This document shows, piece after piece, positions 1 through 6,851 of a stretch of 35,787 bases of DNA. The first letter of the stretch is position 1. Each line of letters begins with the position of its first letter. The notes below the pieces were generated by a model that saw only the letters and a program-made list of their open reading frames with translations, had not been told where the DNA came from and did no database searches. The stretch comes from an uncultured Blautia sp. (GTDB lineage Bacteria; Bacillota; Clostridia; Lachnospirales; Lachnospiraceae): assembly GCA_900540785.1 (NCBI GenBank), contig UQHF01000037.1, forward strand, positions 1-35,787. Direction: 5' to 3'. The position numbers and the translations under genes are program-made.

Positions 1-164
1 ATTTTCTGAATTTCGTAAGCTAATTTCTTCTTACCCCATTCTTCTACTTCTGTGATTGTACCGTTGTAACGTGTGATGTAGCCTTTTGCCTTCTCTACTA
101 CGGCATCGCGTACTTCGTCTTCAACTTTGGCACTCACAACTAATGCTAATTCGTATTTGTTCAT
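1..164 (-). CDS. rpsF: 30S ribosomal protein S6 (N-terminal part)
   Basis: The first 54 codons of ribosomal protein S6 are present; the gene runs off the left edge of the window. The product opens MNKYELALVVSAKVEDEVR and continues through GYITRYNGTITEVEEWGKKK to LAYEIQK, which are characteristic S6 sequences: the first beta strand, then the segment leading into the conserved GKKKLAYxI motif. S6 binds the central domain of 16S rRNA together with S18. The ATG at 164 sits behind a full AGGAGG site (about 172-180). The gene has its own promoter just downstream of DUF951. rpsF is usually followed by ssb and rpsR, which would lie beyond the window. Confidence 0.95.
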   Translation of the reverse strand, partial: MNKYELALVVSAKVEDEVRDAVVEKAKGYITRYNGTITEVEEWGKKKLAYEIQK

Positions 165-240
165 GCTTGTCTTACCTCCTTATGGTCTTTTGGCCCTCTG
201 CCTGTCAACAAAGAGCAAGGATATGAAAATATATCACGGT
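165..240 (-). promoter_or_regulatory. rpsF 5' leader, candidate autoregulatory RNA
   Basis: The transcript predicted from the promoter at 246-274 has about 75 untranslated bases. It begins close to an ACCG, followed by a small hairpin (GATAT/ATATC, about 221-236). A second stem follows, GCTCTTTG (209-216) with CAGAGGGC (193-200), eight pairs including two G-U, just upstream of the ribosome binding site. Many bacterial rpsF leaders carry an S6:S18-binding motif with a conserved CCG. The CCG beside a hairpin is suggestive here, but I could not match the full motif. Confidence 0.35.
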
Positions 241-245
241 TTTTA

Positions 246-274
246 ATTCTAACATATTAAAATATGCTTGTAAA
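246..274 (-). promoter_or_regulatory. rpsF promoter
   Basis: On the minus strand, TTTACA (269-274), 17 bases, TAGAAT (246-251): a good sigma-A type promoter between the DUF951 stop codon and rpsF. It makes rpsF independent of the upstream sortase-sirtuin-DUF951 unit. Confidence 0.65.
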
Positions 275-283
275 GAAGATTTT

Positions 284-469
284 TTACTTTTTTACAAGTT
301 TTTTTGTGTTTTTCTCCACCATTTTGCGGGGAACCATGATCTGATGGCCGCAGCCGCAGCATTTCAGGCGAAAATCTGCTCCCACACGAAGGATTTCCCA
401 CTCCCTGCTTCCGCATGGATGCTCTTTTTTTAATGTAACGGTATCTCCCACCTCATAAAGTAGTCCCAT
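284..469 (-). CDS. DUF951 domain-containing protein
   Basis: A 61-residue basic protein of the DUF951 family, found in Bacillota and often near rpsF. The typical features are the opening MGLLYEVGDTVTLKKEHPCG, then EWEILRVGADFRLKCCGCG and a C-terminal MVPRKMVEK. The Cys residues (HPCG and CCGCG) could bind metal. It resembles a small OB/SH3-like nucleic acid binding fold, but the function is unknown. The ATG lies only three bases after the sirtuin stop codon, and its ribosome binding site (GGAG) is inside the sirtuin's last codons, so the two are translated from one message. The family call is confident; any role is not. Confidence 0.88.
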   Translation of the reverse strand: MGLLYEVGDTVTLKKEHPCGSREWEILRVGADFRLKCCGCGHQIMVPRKMVEKNTKKLVKK

Positions 470-472
470 TTT

Positions 473-1204
473 TCACACTCCTTCAGCTTTTATTTGTGAA
501 AATACTCTGCCAATGGGCAGTTTAATAAGAAGGTCCGCATTTTGATCCCGTGGTGTGGACGATTTATTTATGACAACAAGATGATCGCCCCGGAAATAAT
601 CAATAAGACCTGCTGCCGGATAAACAGAAAGAGAAGTTCCCCCGATGATCAAAACCTCCGCTTCGCTGATCGCACGTACAGACTCGCTGATCACCTGATT
701 ATCAAGCCCTTCCTCATAAAGTACCACGTCCGGCTTAATCATCCCTCCGCATTCACATTTCGGCACACCACTGCTTTCTTTCATATAAGAAAAATCATAA
801 AATCTCCCGCAGTCCATACAGTAGTTTCTGTACACACTTCCATGAAGCTCCAGAACCTTTCTGCTCCCTGCCTGCTGATGGAGATTGTCAATATTCTGGG
901 TAACGACTGCCCGCAGTTTTCCAATCCGTTCAAGCTTGGCAAGCTTTAAGTGCGCCTCATTTGGCTTTGCCGTATCACAGAGCATTTTATCTCTGTAAAA
1001 CCGGTAAAACTCCTCCGGGTGGCGCATAAAAAATGTGTGACTTAAAATAGTTTCCGGCGGGAAATCATACTGCTGATGATAGAGCCCGTCCTGACTGCGA
1101 AAATCCGGGATTCCGCTTTCCGTAGACACGCCTGCGCCTCCGAAAAATACGATATTGCTGTGCGTATCTATAATTTCCTGCAGCCTTTCCACTTCTTTTT
1201 CCAT
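473..1204 (-). CDS. cobB: NAD-dependent protein deacylase (sirtuin)
   Basis: A full-length Sir2-family protein of 243 residues. It removes acyl groups from lysines using NAD+, giving nicotinamide and O-acyl-ADP-ribose, in the cytoplasm. Visible motifs are GAGVSTESGIPDFRS (about 24-37, NAD pocket), TQNIDNLH (102-109), the catalytic His in LHGSV (H121), and four zinc cysteines as CxxC (129, 132) and CxC (150, 152). GTSLSVYPAAGL near 190-200 and VVINKSS complete the Rossmann part. The ATG follows a GGGGG site. It lies 11 bases after the sortase gene and directly before DUF951. The ancestral-type (class U/M) sequence does not predict which acyl group is preferred. Confidence 0.93.
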   Translation of the reverse strand: MEKEVERLQEIIDTHSNIVFFGGAGVSTESGIPDFRSQDGLYHQQYDFPPETILSHTFFMRHPEEFYRFYRDKMLCDTAKPNEAHLKLAKLERIGKLRAVVTQNIDNLHQQAGSRKVLELHGSVYRNYCMDCGRFYDFSYMKESSGVPKCECGGMIKPDVVLYEEGLDNQVISESVRAISEAEVLIIGGTSLSVYPAAGLIDYFRGDHLVVINKSSTPRDQNADLLIKLPIGRVFSQIKAEGV

Positions 1205-1215
1205 AAAAACGCCCC

Positions 1216-2022
1216 CTATTCTGTTTCAATGGTATCTACACGTTTGCCCTGCACTACGTATCTTGTAGCTTCATTCCCTGTACAGGTAGACAGGGTTATG
1301 ATCTTATCTTTGATATTGGTATCTGCTGTCTCCTGTTTCAGCTCAGAATATCCTTTTATTGTGCTTAAATACTGAAGATATTCTTCTCCCGGTCCTTTAA
1401 ACAGCGTATAGGTATCGCTGTTCACAGAAGTTGTGTAAGCAGAAATAATCTCATATCTGTACGCTTTTCCTGGAACAAAAATCCAGAAATATTTACTTTT
1501 ATTAAATGTTTCTTCATTCTCCGTGAATTTTTTAAGCTGACCGAACATGGAACCATTTTTCATATTATGTCCGTATACAAGCGTATTACAGTCGCTAAAA
1601 TCACTGCTGTTTTCGTAGTCTATAAAAATTGTTCCCGCAAAATTATAGTTTCCCTCATATGTGAGATGAAGATATTTGTCATTATCTTCTGCCTGGACAA
1701 CCGGATAATTTACTCCGTCCAGTGCCTCCACATAAATCCAGCCGATCACTTCCGGATTTACACTTTGCAGAGTATTAAAATCAATGTCCATAGGAGGCTT
1801 TAAGGTCTGCTCCTCTGCCGGCTTCATTTCCGCATCCGGCTCTTTTTCTGTCACAGCCATCTGCACAAGATTATTGTACTCGTCCGTACCCTTCTTGTAT
1901 TCCGTGTAGATATGGAACAAATTAAACGCTGCATAGCAGAAAACACAGATTGCGGCTACAAGTATGAGACTTAAAACAATATCCCCTGCCGTTTTCTTCT
2001 TTTTTGGTTTCTTATTTGCCAT
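1216..2022 (-). CDS. srtB: Class B sortase
   Basis: A membrane-anchored transpeptidase of 268 residues. It has a Lys-rich N-terminus, one transmembrane segment (about 14-36) and a sortase barrel. The catalytic triad is visible: His152 in LVYGHNM, Cys247 in TLSTC and Arg254 in NEATRYVV. The NTLVYGHNMKNGSMFGQLKKF stretch and the helix before it are class B features. Sortases cleave a C-terminal sorting signal and attach the protein to the cell wall. No gene with a sorting signal is seen in this window, so this looks like a housekeeping-style enzyme acting on remote substrates. I chose the ATG at 2022, preceded by AAGGAGA, over an in-frame ATG 12 codons upstream that lacks a good site. Confidence 0.92.
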   Translation of the reverse strand: MANKKPKKKKTAGDIVLSLILVAAICVFCYAAFNLFHIYTEYKKGTDEYNNLVQMAVTEKEPDAEMKPAEEQTLKPPMDIDFNTLQSVNPEVIGWIYVEALDGVNYPVVQAEDNDKYLHLTYEGNYNFAGTIFIDYENSSDFSDCNTLVYGHNMKNGSMFGQLKKFTENEETFNKSKYFWIFVPGKAYRYEIISAYTTSVNSDTYTLFKGPGEEYLQYLSTIKGYSELKQETADTNIKDKIITLSTCTGNEATRYVVQGKRVDTIETE

Positions 2023-2086
2023 AAATGTTCTCCTTATCTGCAAAATTTCCCCACTCATACAAGACAGCCTGTCGCTGCTCTCAGTA

Positions 2087-2115
2087 ATTATACTACAATC
2101 CTTTTCTTTTTTCCA
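2087..2115 (-). promoter_or_regulatory. Promoter of the sortase-sirtuin-DUF951 unit
   Basis: On the minus strand, TGGAAA (2110-2115), 17 bases, TATAAT (2087-2092): perfect -10 and partial -35, about 65 bases upstream of the srtB start. Confidence 0.55.
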
Positions 2116-2125
2116 TGAAAAAGGA

Positions 2126-2154
2126 ATGAAAAAACAGTAACCTTATGATATACT
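2126..2154 (+). promoter_or_regulatory. Promoter of the phosphofructokinase gene
   Basis: ATGAAA (2126-2131), 17 bases, then TGA-TATACT (extended -10, hexamer at 2149-2154). It lies 30 bases before the start codon and is divergent from, but does not overlap, the srtB promoter. Confidence 0.55.
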
Positions 2155-2184
2155 GGATTACAGAATACTATTTTGGAGGTTATT

Positions 2185-3417
2185 ATGACAAAGAAAAATC
2201 TGATAGTAGGACAGTCCGGCGGCCCTACCGCAGTTATCAACAGCAGTCTTTACGGCGTGGTATCAGAAGGTCTGAAACACCCGGATACAATCGAACACGT
2301 ATATGGAATGGTAAACGGAATCGAAGGCTTTTTAAATGGAACGATCCTGGATTTCCAGGAAGCCCTTCCCGGAGAAACCCTCTCCTGCCTGACCCATACT
2401 CCGGGCGCTTACCTTGGTTCCTGCCGCTATAAACTTCCGGAATCTCTGGAAGACCCTGTTTATCCTGCCTTATTTGCCAGATTTGAAGAGCTGAATATCG
2501 GCTGGTTTTTCTATATCGGCGGCAACGATTCTATGGATACGGTAAGCAAGCTTTCCCGGTATGCCGCTTCTGTGGGCAGTGACATCCGCATTATCGGAGA
2601 GCCGAAAACCATCGACAATGATCTTGTATGCACAGACCACACGCCAGGTTTTGGAAGTGCTGCACGTTACGTAGCCTCCACTGTGCGCGAGATTATTCTA
2701 GATGCAAATGTTTATGAGAAAAATTCCGTTACCATTGTGGAAATTATGGGCCGGCATGCCGGCTGGCTTACAGGCGCTTCTGCTCTTGCACGAAGATATG
2801 AAGGCGACAATCCGCTTCTTATTTATCTTCCGGAAACAGCCTTTGACCAGGAAGCCTTTCTTTCAAAAGTAGAAGACTGTCTTAAGAAAAACTGTAATGT
2901 AGTAGTCTGCGTATCTGAGGGAATCCATGACGCAGACGGTACTTTTATCTGCGAGTACGACAGCTCTGTGGGAACAGACACATTCGGGCACAAAATGCTT
3001 GCAGGCTGCGGAAAATACCTGGAAAATCTTGTGAGAAACCGTCTTGGAATTAAAGCCCGCTCTGTAGAGCTGAATGTCAGCCAGCGCTGCTCCGCTTCCA
3101 TGCTCTCCCTTACCGATCAGCAGGAAGCCATTGAAGCCGGACAGTTCGGCGTACAGGCTGCCCTCAGAGGCGAAACAGGAAAAATGGTTTCCTTTATCCG
3201 CAGAGAGACAGAGGACGGCTCTTATAAGATGGAATGCGGTCTTGAAGATGTGAATCATATCTGCAATAAAGAAAAAACCGTTCCCCTTTCATGGATAAAG
3301 GAAGATGGAACCGATGTGACAGAAGATTTTATCCACTATGCCCGCCCGCTTGTTCAGGGAACTGTATCACTTCCTGTGGGAGATGACGGACTTCCACATT
3401 TTGTTTCAAGAAAATAA
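2185..3417 (+). CDS. pfp: Pyrophosphate-dependent 6-phosphofructokinase
   Basis: A cytoplasmic glycolytic enzyme of 410 residues that phosphorylates fructose 6-phosphate at C1. The N-terminal SGGPTAVINS (11-20), GGNDSMDT (112-119), EPKTIDNDL (139-147) and MGRHAGWL are PFK-family active-site segments. Asp115, after the position equivalent to E. coli Asp103, and Lys141, where ATP enzymes have Gly in PGTIDND, are the two residues known to mark PPi-dependent members. The phosphoryl donor is therefore predicted to be pyrophosphate, which makes the step reversible. The residue equivalent to Asp103 is Asn here. The start at 2185 follows a clean GGAGG (2175-2179); an upstream in-frame ATG has none. 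The gene is monocistronic with a strong terminator. Confidence 0.88.
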   Translation: MTKKNLIVGQSGGPTAVINSSLYGVVSEGLKHPDTIEHVYGMVNGIEGFLNGTILDFQEALPGETLSCLTHTPGAYLGSCRYKLPESLEDPVYPALFARFEELNIGWFFYIGGNDSMDTVSKLSRYAASVGSDIRIIGEPKTIDNDLVCTDHTPGFGSAARYVASTVREIILDANVYEKNSVTIVEIMGRHAGWLTGASALARRYEGDNPLLIYLPETAFDQEAFLSKVEDCLKKNCNVVVCVSEGIHDADGTFICEYDSSVGTDTFGHKMLAGCGKYLENLVRNRLGIKARSVELNVSQRCSASMLSLTDQQEAIEAGQFGVQAALRGETGKMVSFIRRETEDGSYKMECGLEDVNHICNKEKTVPLSWIKEDGTDVTEDFIHYARPLVQGTVSLPVGDDGLPHFVSRK

Positions 3418-3431
3418 ACCTGTCTGAACGC

Positions 3432-3480
3432 AAAAAATATTACCGCACGGAAAATCAATTCTGTACGGTAATATTTTTTT
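3432..3480. terminator. Bidirectional terminator between pfp and the NCS2 permease gene
   Basis: A long stem, AAAAAATATTACCG on the left and CGGTAATATTTTTT on the right, extends inward with one mismatch and one wobble. It is flanked by A and T runs and can stop the plus transcript of pfp and the minus transcript of the permease gene. Confidence 0.85.
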
Positions 3481-3495
3481 ATCCATGCACCACTT

Positions 3496-4881
3496 CTATT
3501 TCTCAAACTCTTTATGGTCTCTTTCCAGTTTTTTCCTGATCCGTCTTCCCTGCTTTTTTTCTTCTTCTTTTTCCACCCTGGATTTCGGAAGAATAATATT
3601 CAGCACCACTGCAATGATCGTTGCAAGAACAACAGGGGATTTTCCGAAAATCATAGTGACCCATTCCGGGAAGGTGGCAAGCGCTGCCGTTGCCTGTGAT
3701 ACGCCTACGCCGAGAGCTGCCGCAAGACCCACAATAGAGGAATTTCGATAATCCATCTCCGCGGAAGCCACAAGCTTCATACCTGTCATGGCAATAGATG
3801 CAAATACGGAAACTGTCGCGCCGCCAAGCACGCACTGAGGAATCGTCGTAAGGATTGCAGAAAACTTCGGAACAAATCCCGCAACTCCCAGGATCACTGC
3901 TCCAAGACCAAGAACGCACCGGTTGATTACCTTTGTTGTTGTCACAATACCGACATTCTGACTAAATGTTGCAGTAGGAAGACCTCCAAAAAGAGCGCCC
4001 ACTACATTAGAAAGACCATAAGCTACAATTCCGCTCTGAAGCTCCTGATCCTTTGGAGTCCGGTTCATAGCACCGATCGTGGTTGCAGAATAATCTCCGA
4101 TCGCCTGCACCGAATTAATGGCAAAAAGAAGACCGATTGCCACACAGGAGGAAATCTCAAATTCCACTCCAAAGTGAAGAAATTCCGGAAGCTGGAAAAT
4201 CCCGGCTTCTCCCACTTTATCAAAATTCACCATTCCAAAAGGAATGGAAACGATGTATCCTGCTATGATACCGATTAAAATAGAAGCAAGCTTCCAGATA
4301 CCCTTTCCGAAATGATTCAGACCTGTAACAACTGCCAGAGTAAAAAACGCGATTGCCCAGTTCTGCCAGGAACCGTAGTCCTCACTACCCACGCCGCCTG
4401 CCATATAATTAATGGCTGTGGGATAAAGAGAAAGACCGATTGTAAACACAACCGTTCCTGTAATTAAAGGCGGAAAAAACACACGTATCTTTTTTACGAA
4501 AATACCCATCAGAACTGCCACAATACCGCCGACTATCTGCGCGCCCAGAATCGTTCCGATTCCATGTCCCTGTGCAATCGCCTGCATACTGGGAACATAG
4601 GCAAAACTCACTCCCATAATGATCGGAAGTCCGGAACCAATGGCAAATCCGCCTTTTTTTCCGATTGGAAAAAGCTGGATCAGCGTGGACAGCGCCGCAA
4701 CCACAAGAGCCGACTGAATTAAAAGAACCTGTTCTTTATTTTCAAGGCCTGCTGCCCCCGAAACAATGATCGCAGGCGTCACACATCCCACAATCATTGC
4801 CACAACATGCTGAAGTGCAAGCGGCAGTGCCTCCCTGAGCCTCGGGACTCCTTCCAGCTCAAAAATACTTCCTCGTTTCAC
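3496..4881 (-). CDS. NCS2-family nucleobase (xanthine/uracil type) permease
   Basis: A polytopic membrane protein of 461 residues in the nucleobase:cation symporter-2 family, which imports purines or pyrimidines with a cation. It opens with a family-typical LALQHVVAMIVGCVTPAIIV (TM1), and has NSVQAIGDYSATT and the half-helix motif PTATFSQNVGIVTTT (TM10 region) that contributes to substrate binding. About 12-14 hydrophobic segments are visible, followed by a charged C-terminal tail rich in Lys and Glu. The sequence resembles the xanthine/urate branch, but I would not fix the substrate. It has its own promoter. I looked for a purine riboswitch upstream and did not find one. Confidence 0.87.
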   Translation of the reverse strand: MKRGSIFELEGVPRLREALPLALQHVVAMIVGCVTPAIIVSGAAGLENKEQVLLIQSALVVAALSTLIQLFPIGKKGGFAIGSGLPIIMGVSFAYVPSMQAIAQGHGIGTILGAQIVGGIVAVLMGIFVKKIRVFFPPLITGTVVFTIGLSLYPTAINYMAGGVGSEDYGSWQNWAIAFFTLAVVTGLNHFGKGIWKLASILIGIIAGYIVSIPFGMVNFDKVGEAGIFQLPEFLHFGVEFEISSCVAIGLLFAINSVQAIGDYSATTIGAMNRTPKDQELQSGIVAYGLSNVVGALFGGLPTATFSQNVGIVTTTKVINRCVLGLGAVILGVAGFVPKFSAILTTIPQCVLGGATVSVFASIAMTGMKLVASAEMDYRNSSIVGLAAALGVGVSQATAALATFPEWVTMIFGKSPVVLATIIAVVLNIILPKSRVEKEEEKKQGRRIRKKLERDHKEFEK

Positions 4882-4911
4882 GATTTTGTACCTCCCATTT
4901 TTTCTGTTATC

Positions 4912-4940
4912 AGTATATCAAAAAATATTACCAAAAACAA
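4912..4940 (-). promoter_or_regulatory. Promoter of the NCS2 permease gene
   Basis: On the minus strand, TTGTTT (4935-4940), 17 bases, TATACT (4912-4917), about 30 bases before the start codon. Upstream, TACAAAAA (4973-4980) and TTTTTGTA (4991-4998) form an 8-base AT-rich inverted repeat. It could be an operator or a weak terminator of the upstream peptidase gene; I cannot tell which. Confidence 0.6.
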
Positions 4941-5029
4941 TTAGGCGCACTAAAAATCTTTGTTTTAAAATGTACAAAAATCAACCTCTGTTTTTGTATA
5001 GTATTCCCATATGACTGCCTTGTTTCCGC

Positions 5030-6781
5030 TCATGATAAAAGCTGAAACGTCCGATAAAGATCAATCCGCCCATATCCCCACTCCTGATTTGGATACTTCA
5101 TATTTTCATCGCGCACCGCCCCTCTCTGGAGATAATGCTTTACATTTGTACCTGTAAAAAACGGCGCATTTTCCCGAATGATCGCCCACTCAAAAAGAAG
5201 GGCTGCAATCCCTGAGGTCTGTGCGGCGGCAAGGCTTGTGCCGGACGCATTTCCGAACTGATTTCCCGGAAAAGCTGCATTTACATTCACTCCCGGCGCT
5301 GCAAAATGAGGCGTCACGGTACCATCCGGGGAAAATCCTCTTCCAGCCTCCAGATAAAGACTGTTGTCCCTGTAATTATATGCAGTAACAGTTGTGCTGT
5401 CTACCGCATCTCCCGGAGAAGTCACTGTATTATAGGGCGTTGGCTCCAGAAAGTACGTATCCTTTGATACAAGTCCGTTCACAGGAAGCCACATATGGAA
5501 ATTCACATTCTGTCCATCTCTTACCCTCACTCTGAGTTTCCATATCCCGGAAGACGGATGAAGGAAACGAAAATAAATAAGGGGATACCCTGTCTGCCGT
5601 TCTATGGACACATAATTTACAAGAACCTTCGTCTCAACAAATACAAAAGAAAGCGTCTGCGTTCCCGCACCAAGAGATGCACTTACATCGAGAAGTTCCC
5701 CTGTAGGAGACTGCACAGAGACCTCGTATACCTCCGGCGGTTCTCCCCAGAACTCCATAGTAAAACCTTCTTCTCCCTCTCCCACCCGAAGCTCTGCTGT
5801 TATTTCATTATTTTCCTGTCCCAGCATTCCACGAAAATGATGCCTCGCAGCTCCTTCATTTCCCGCCGCCACAGAGACCGAAACCTGACTGAACCCGGAA
5901 ATGTAGCTGACATACTGACAAAGAGGGCTTTCCCCAATATGCGCTCCCTGGCTGCTCCCCACTCCAAGACAGATAGAAAGCGGCATACGAAGAAGATTTG
6001 CAAGCTTTGTCACCTGATAAATCCCAAGCATAATATCATTCTCCTGAAAAATCTCCGCATTTCTGGGGTAAAGATAAAATTCCCGCAGATAATCTTTTGC
6101 AGGCTTCAGCTTTACAATAAGAAGCGTGGCTTCCGGCGCCGCACCGGAGAAATTCTCCTCCAGCACCTGATTTCCCGCCGCAATCCCTGCAAGCCTTGTG
6201 CCATGCCCGTTTTTATCTTCAGAAGGTACAATTTCAAGGGGCGTATCTGATTCCAGCGCCCTGTTAATATCCTCCGCAGTAAAAAGCTTCCCGTATGGAA
6301 CTCTCTCATCGTCTCTTCCTGCAATCGTCTGATCCCACAAATATGCGATTCGCGTTTTTCCGTTTTCATCACGAAATACCGCGTTTTCGTAATCGATTCC
6401 TGAATCGATCACTGCCACTGCCGTTCCCTTCCCACGAAGCTGCAGATACGGATGGTCGTGAAGTCGTATGACGCCTGACGCACTTAACGCTTCCATATCC
6501 ATATATGTATAGCACTTTGGTATGGAATTATAAGAGTAGCTGTTGATCTGAAGCTCCCCCACCTGGTCAAGGGGAACGTATGCCACTCCGAAAATTTCAT
6601 TGATCACCTGAAAACTGGCGTCCGAAATCACATCAATGGGTCCATGTATATTCTGTACGTATTTTACAAGAAAATCCCCGTAGTCCTGGCTCTGGGCGGG
6701 TACTGCCGCAAAAGCCTGAACTGCAGGGATTCTTTCCTGTGATGTAATTGTCTTCTCCTCAAAATCTTCCGCTGTCAGCAT
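5030..6781 (-). CDS. S8 family serine peptidase, CspA/CspB-like
   Basis: A subtilisin-type protease of 583 residues with an intact triad: Asp126 in AVIDSGID, His193 in NGHGTRLAGIAAG and Ser516 in ASGTSLAAA. Asn in SVAAGNEG supplies the oxyanion hole. There is no signal peptide; about 110 residues precede the catalytic domain. A beta-rich insertion of roughly 130 residues (about 330-470, with EVSVQSPTGE and SSGIWKLRVRVRDG) lies between the oxyanion Asn and the Ser. This layout matches the CspA-like subtilases of Clostridia, whose best-known members act in spore germination, but a germination role is inference only. The ATG at 6781 follows GGAG with six bases; the TTG four codons upstream would overlap that site. 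It lies 70 bases after the GH20 gene with no terminator between. Confidence 0.85.
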   Translation of the reverse strand: MLTAEDFEEKTITSQERIPAVQAFAAVPAQSQDYGDFLVKYVQNIHGPIDVISDASFQVINEIFGVAYVPLDQVGELQINSYSYNSIPKCYTYMDMEALSASGVIRLHDHPYLQLRGKGTAVAVIDSGIDYENAVFRDENGKTRIAYLWDQTIAGRDDERVPYGKLFTAEDINRALESDTPLEIVPSEDKNGHGTRLAGIAAGNQVLEENFSGAAPEATLLIVKLKPAKDYLREFYLYPRNAEIFQENDIMLGIYQVTKLANLLRMPLSICLGVGSSQGAHIGESPLCQYVSYISGFSQVSVSVAAGNEGAARHHFRGMLGQENNEITAELRVGEGEEGFTMEFWGEPPEVYEVSVQSPTGELLDVSASLGAGTQTLSFVFVETKVLVNYVSIERQTGYPLIYFRFLHPSSGIWKLRVRVRDGQNVNFHMWLPVNGLVSKDTYFLEPTPYNTVTSPGDAVDSTTVTAYNYRDNSLYLEAGRGFSPDGTVTPHFAAPGVNVNAAFPGNQFGNASGTSLAAAQTSGIAALLFEWAIIRENAPFFTGTNVKHYLQRGAVRDENMKYPNQEWGYGRIDLYRTFQLLS

Positions 6782-6851
6782 GGCGTTCTCCAAACAGATG
6801 ACTTTGGTACAGACTATGCGGAAGAGGGAAATTTTATGAAACGGTAATTTA

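Noticed and set aside
542..949. A 135-codon open frame on the plus strand
   Set aside because: It is antisense to the sirtuin gene, whose motifs are complete.
4882..5029. Possible purine riboswitch upstream of the nucleobase permease
   Set aside because: The space from promoter to start codon is only about 30 bases, and none of the conserved purine-aptamer loop sequences are present.
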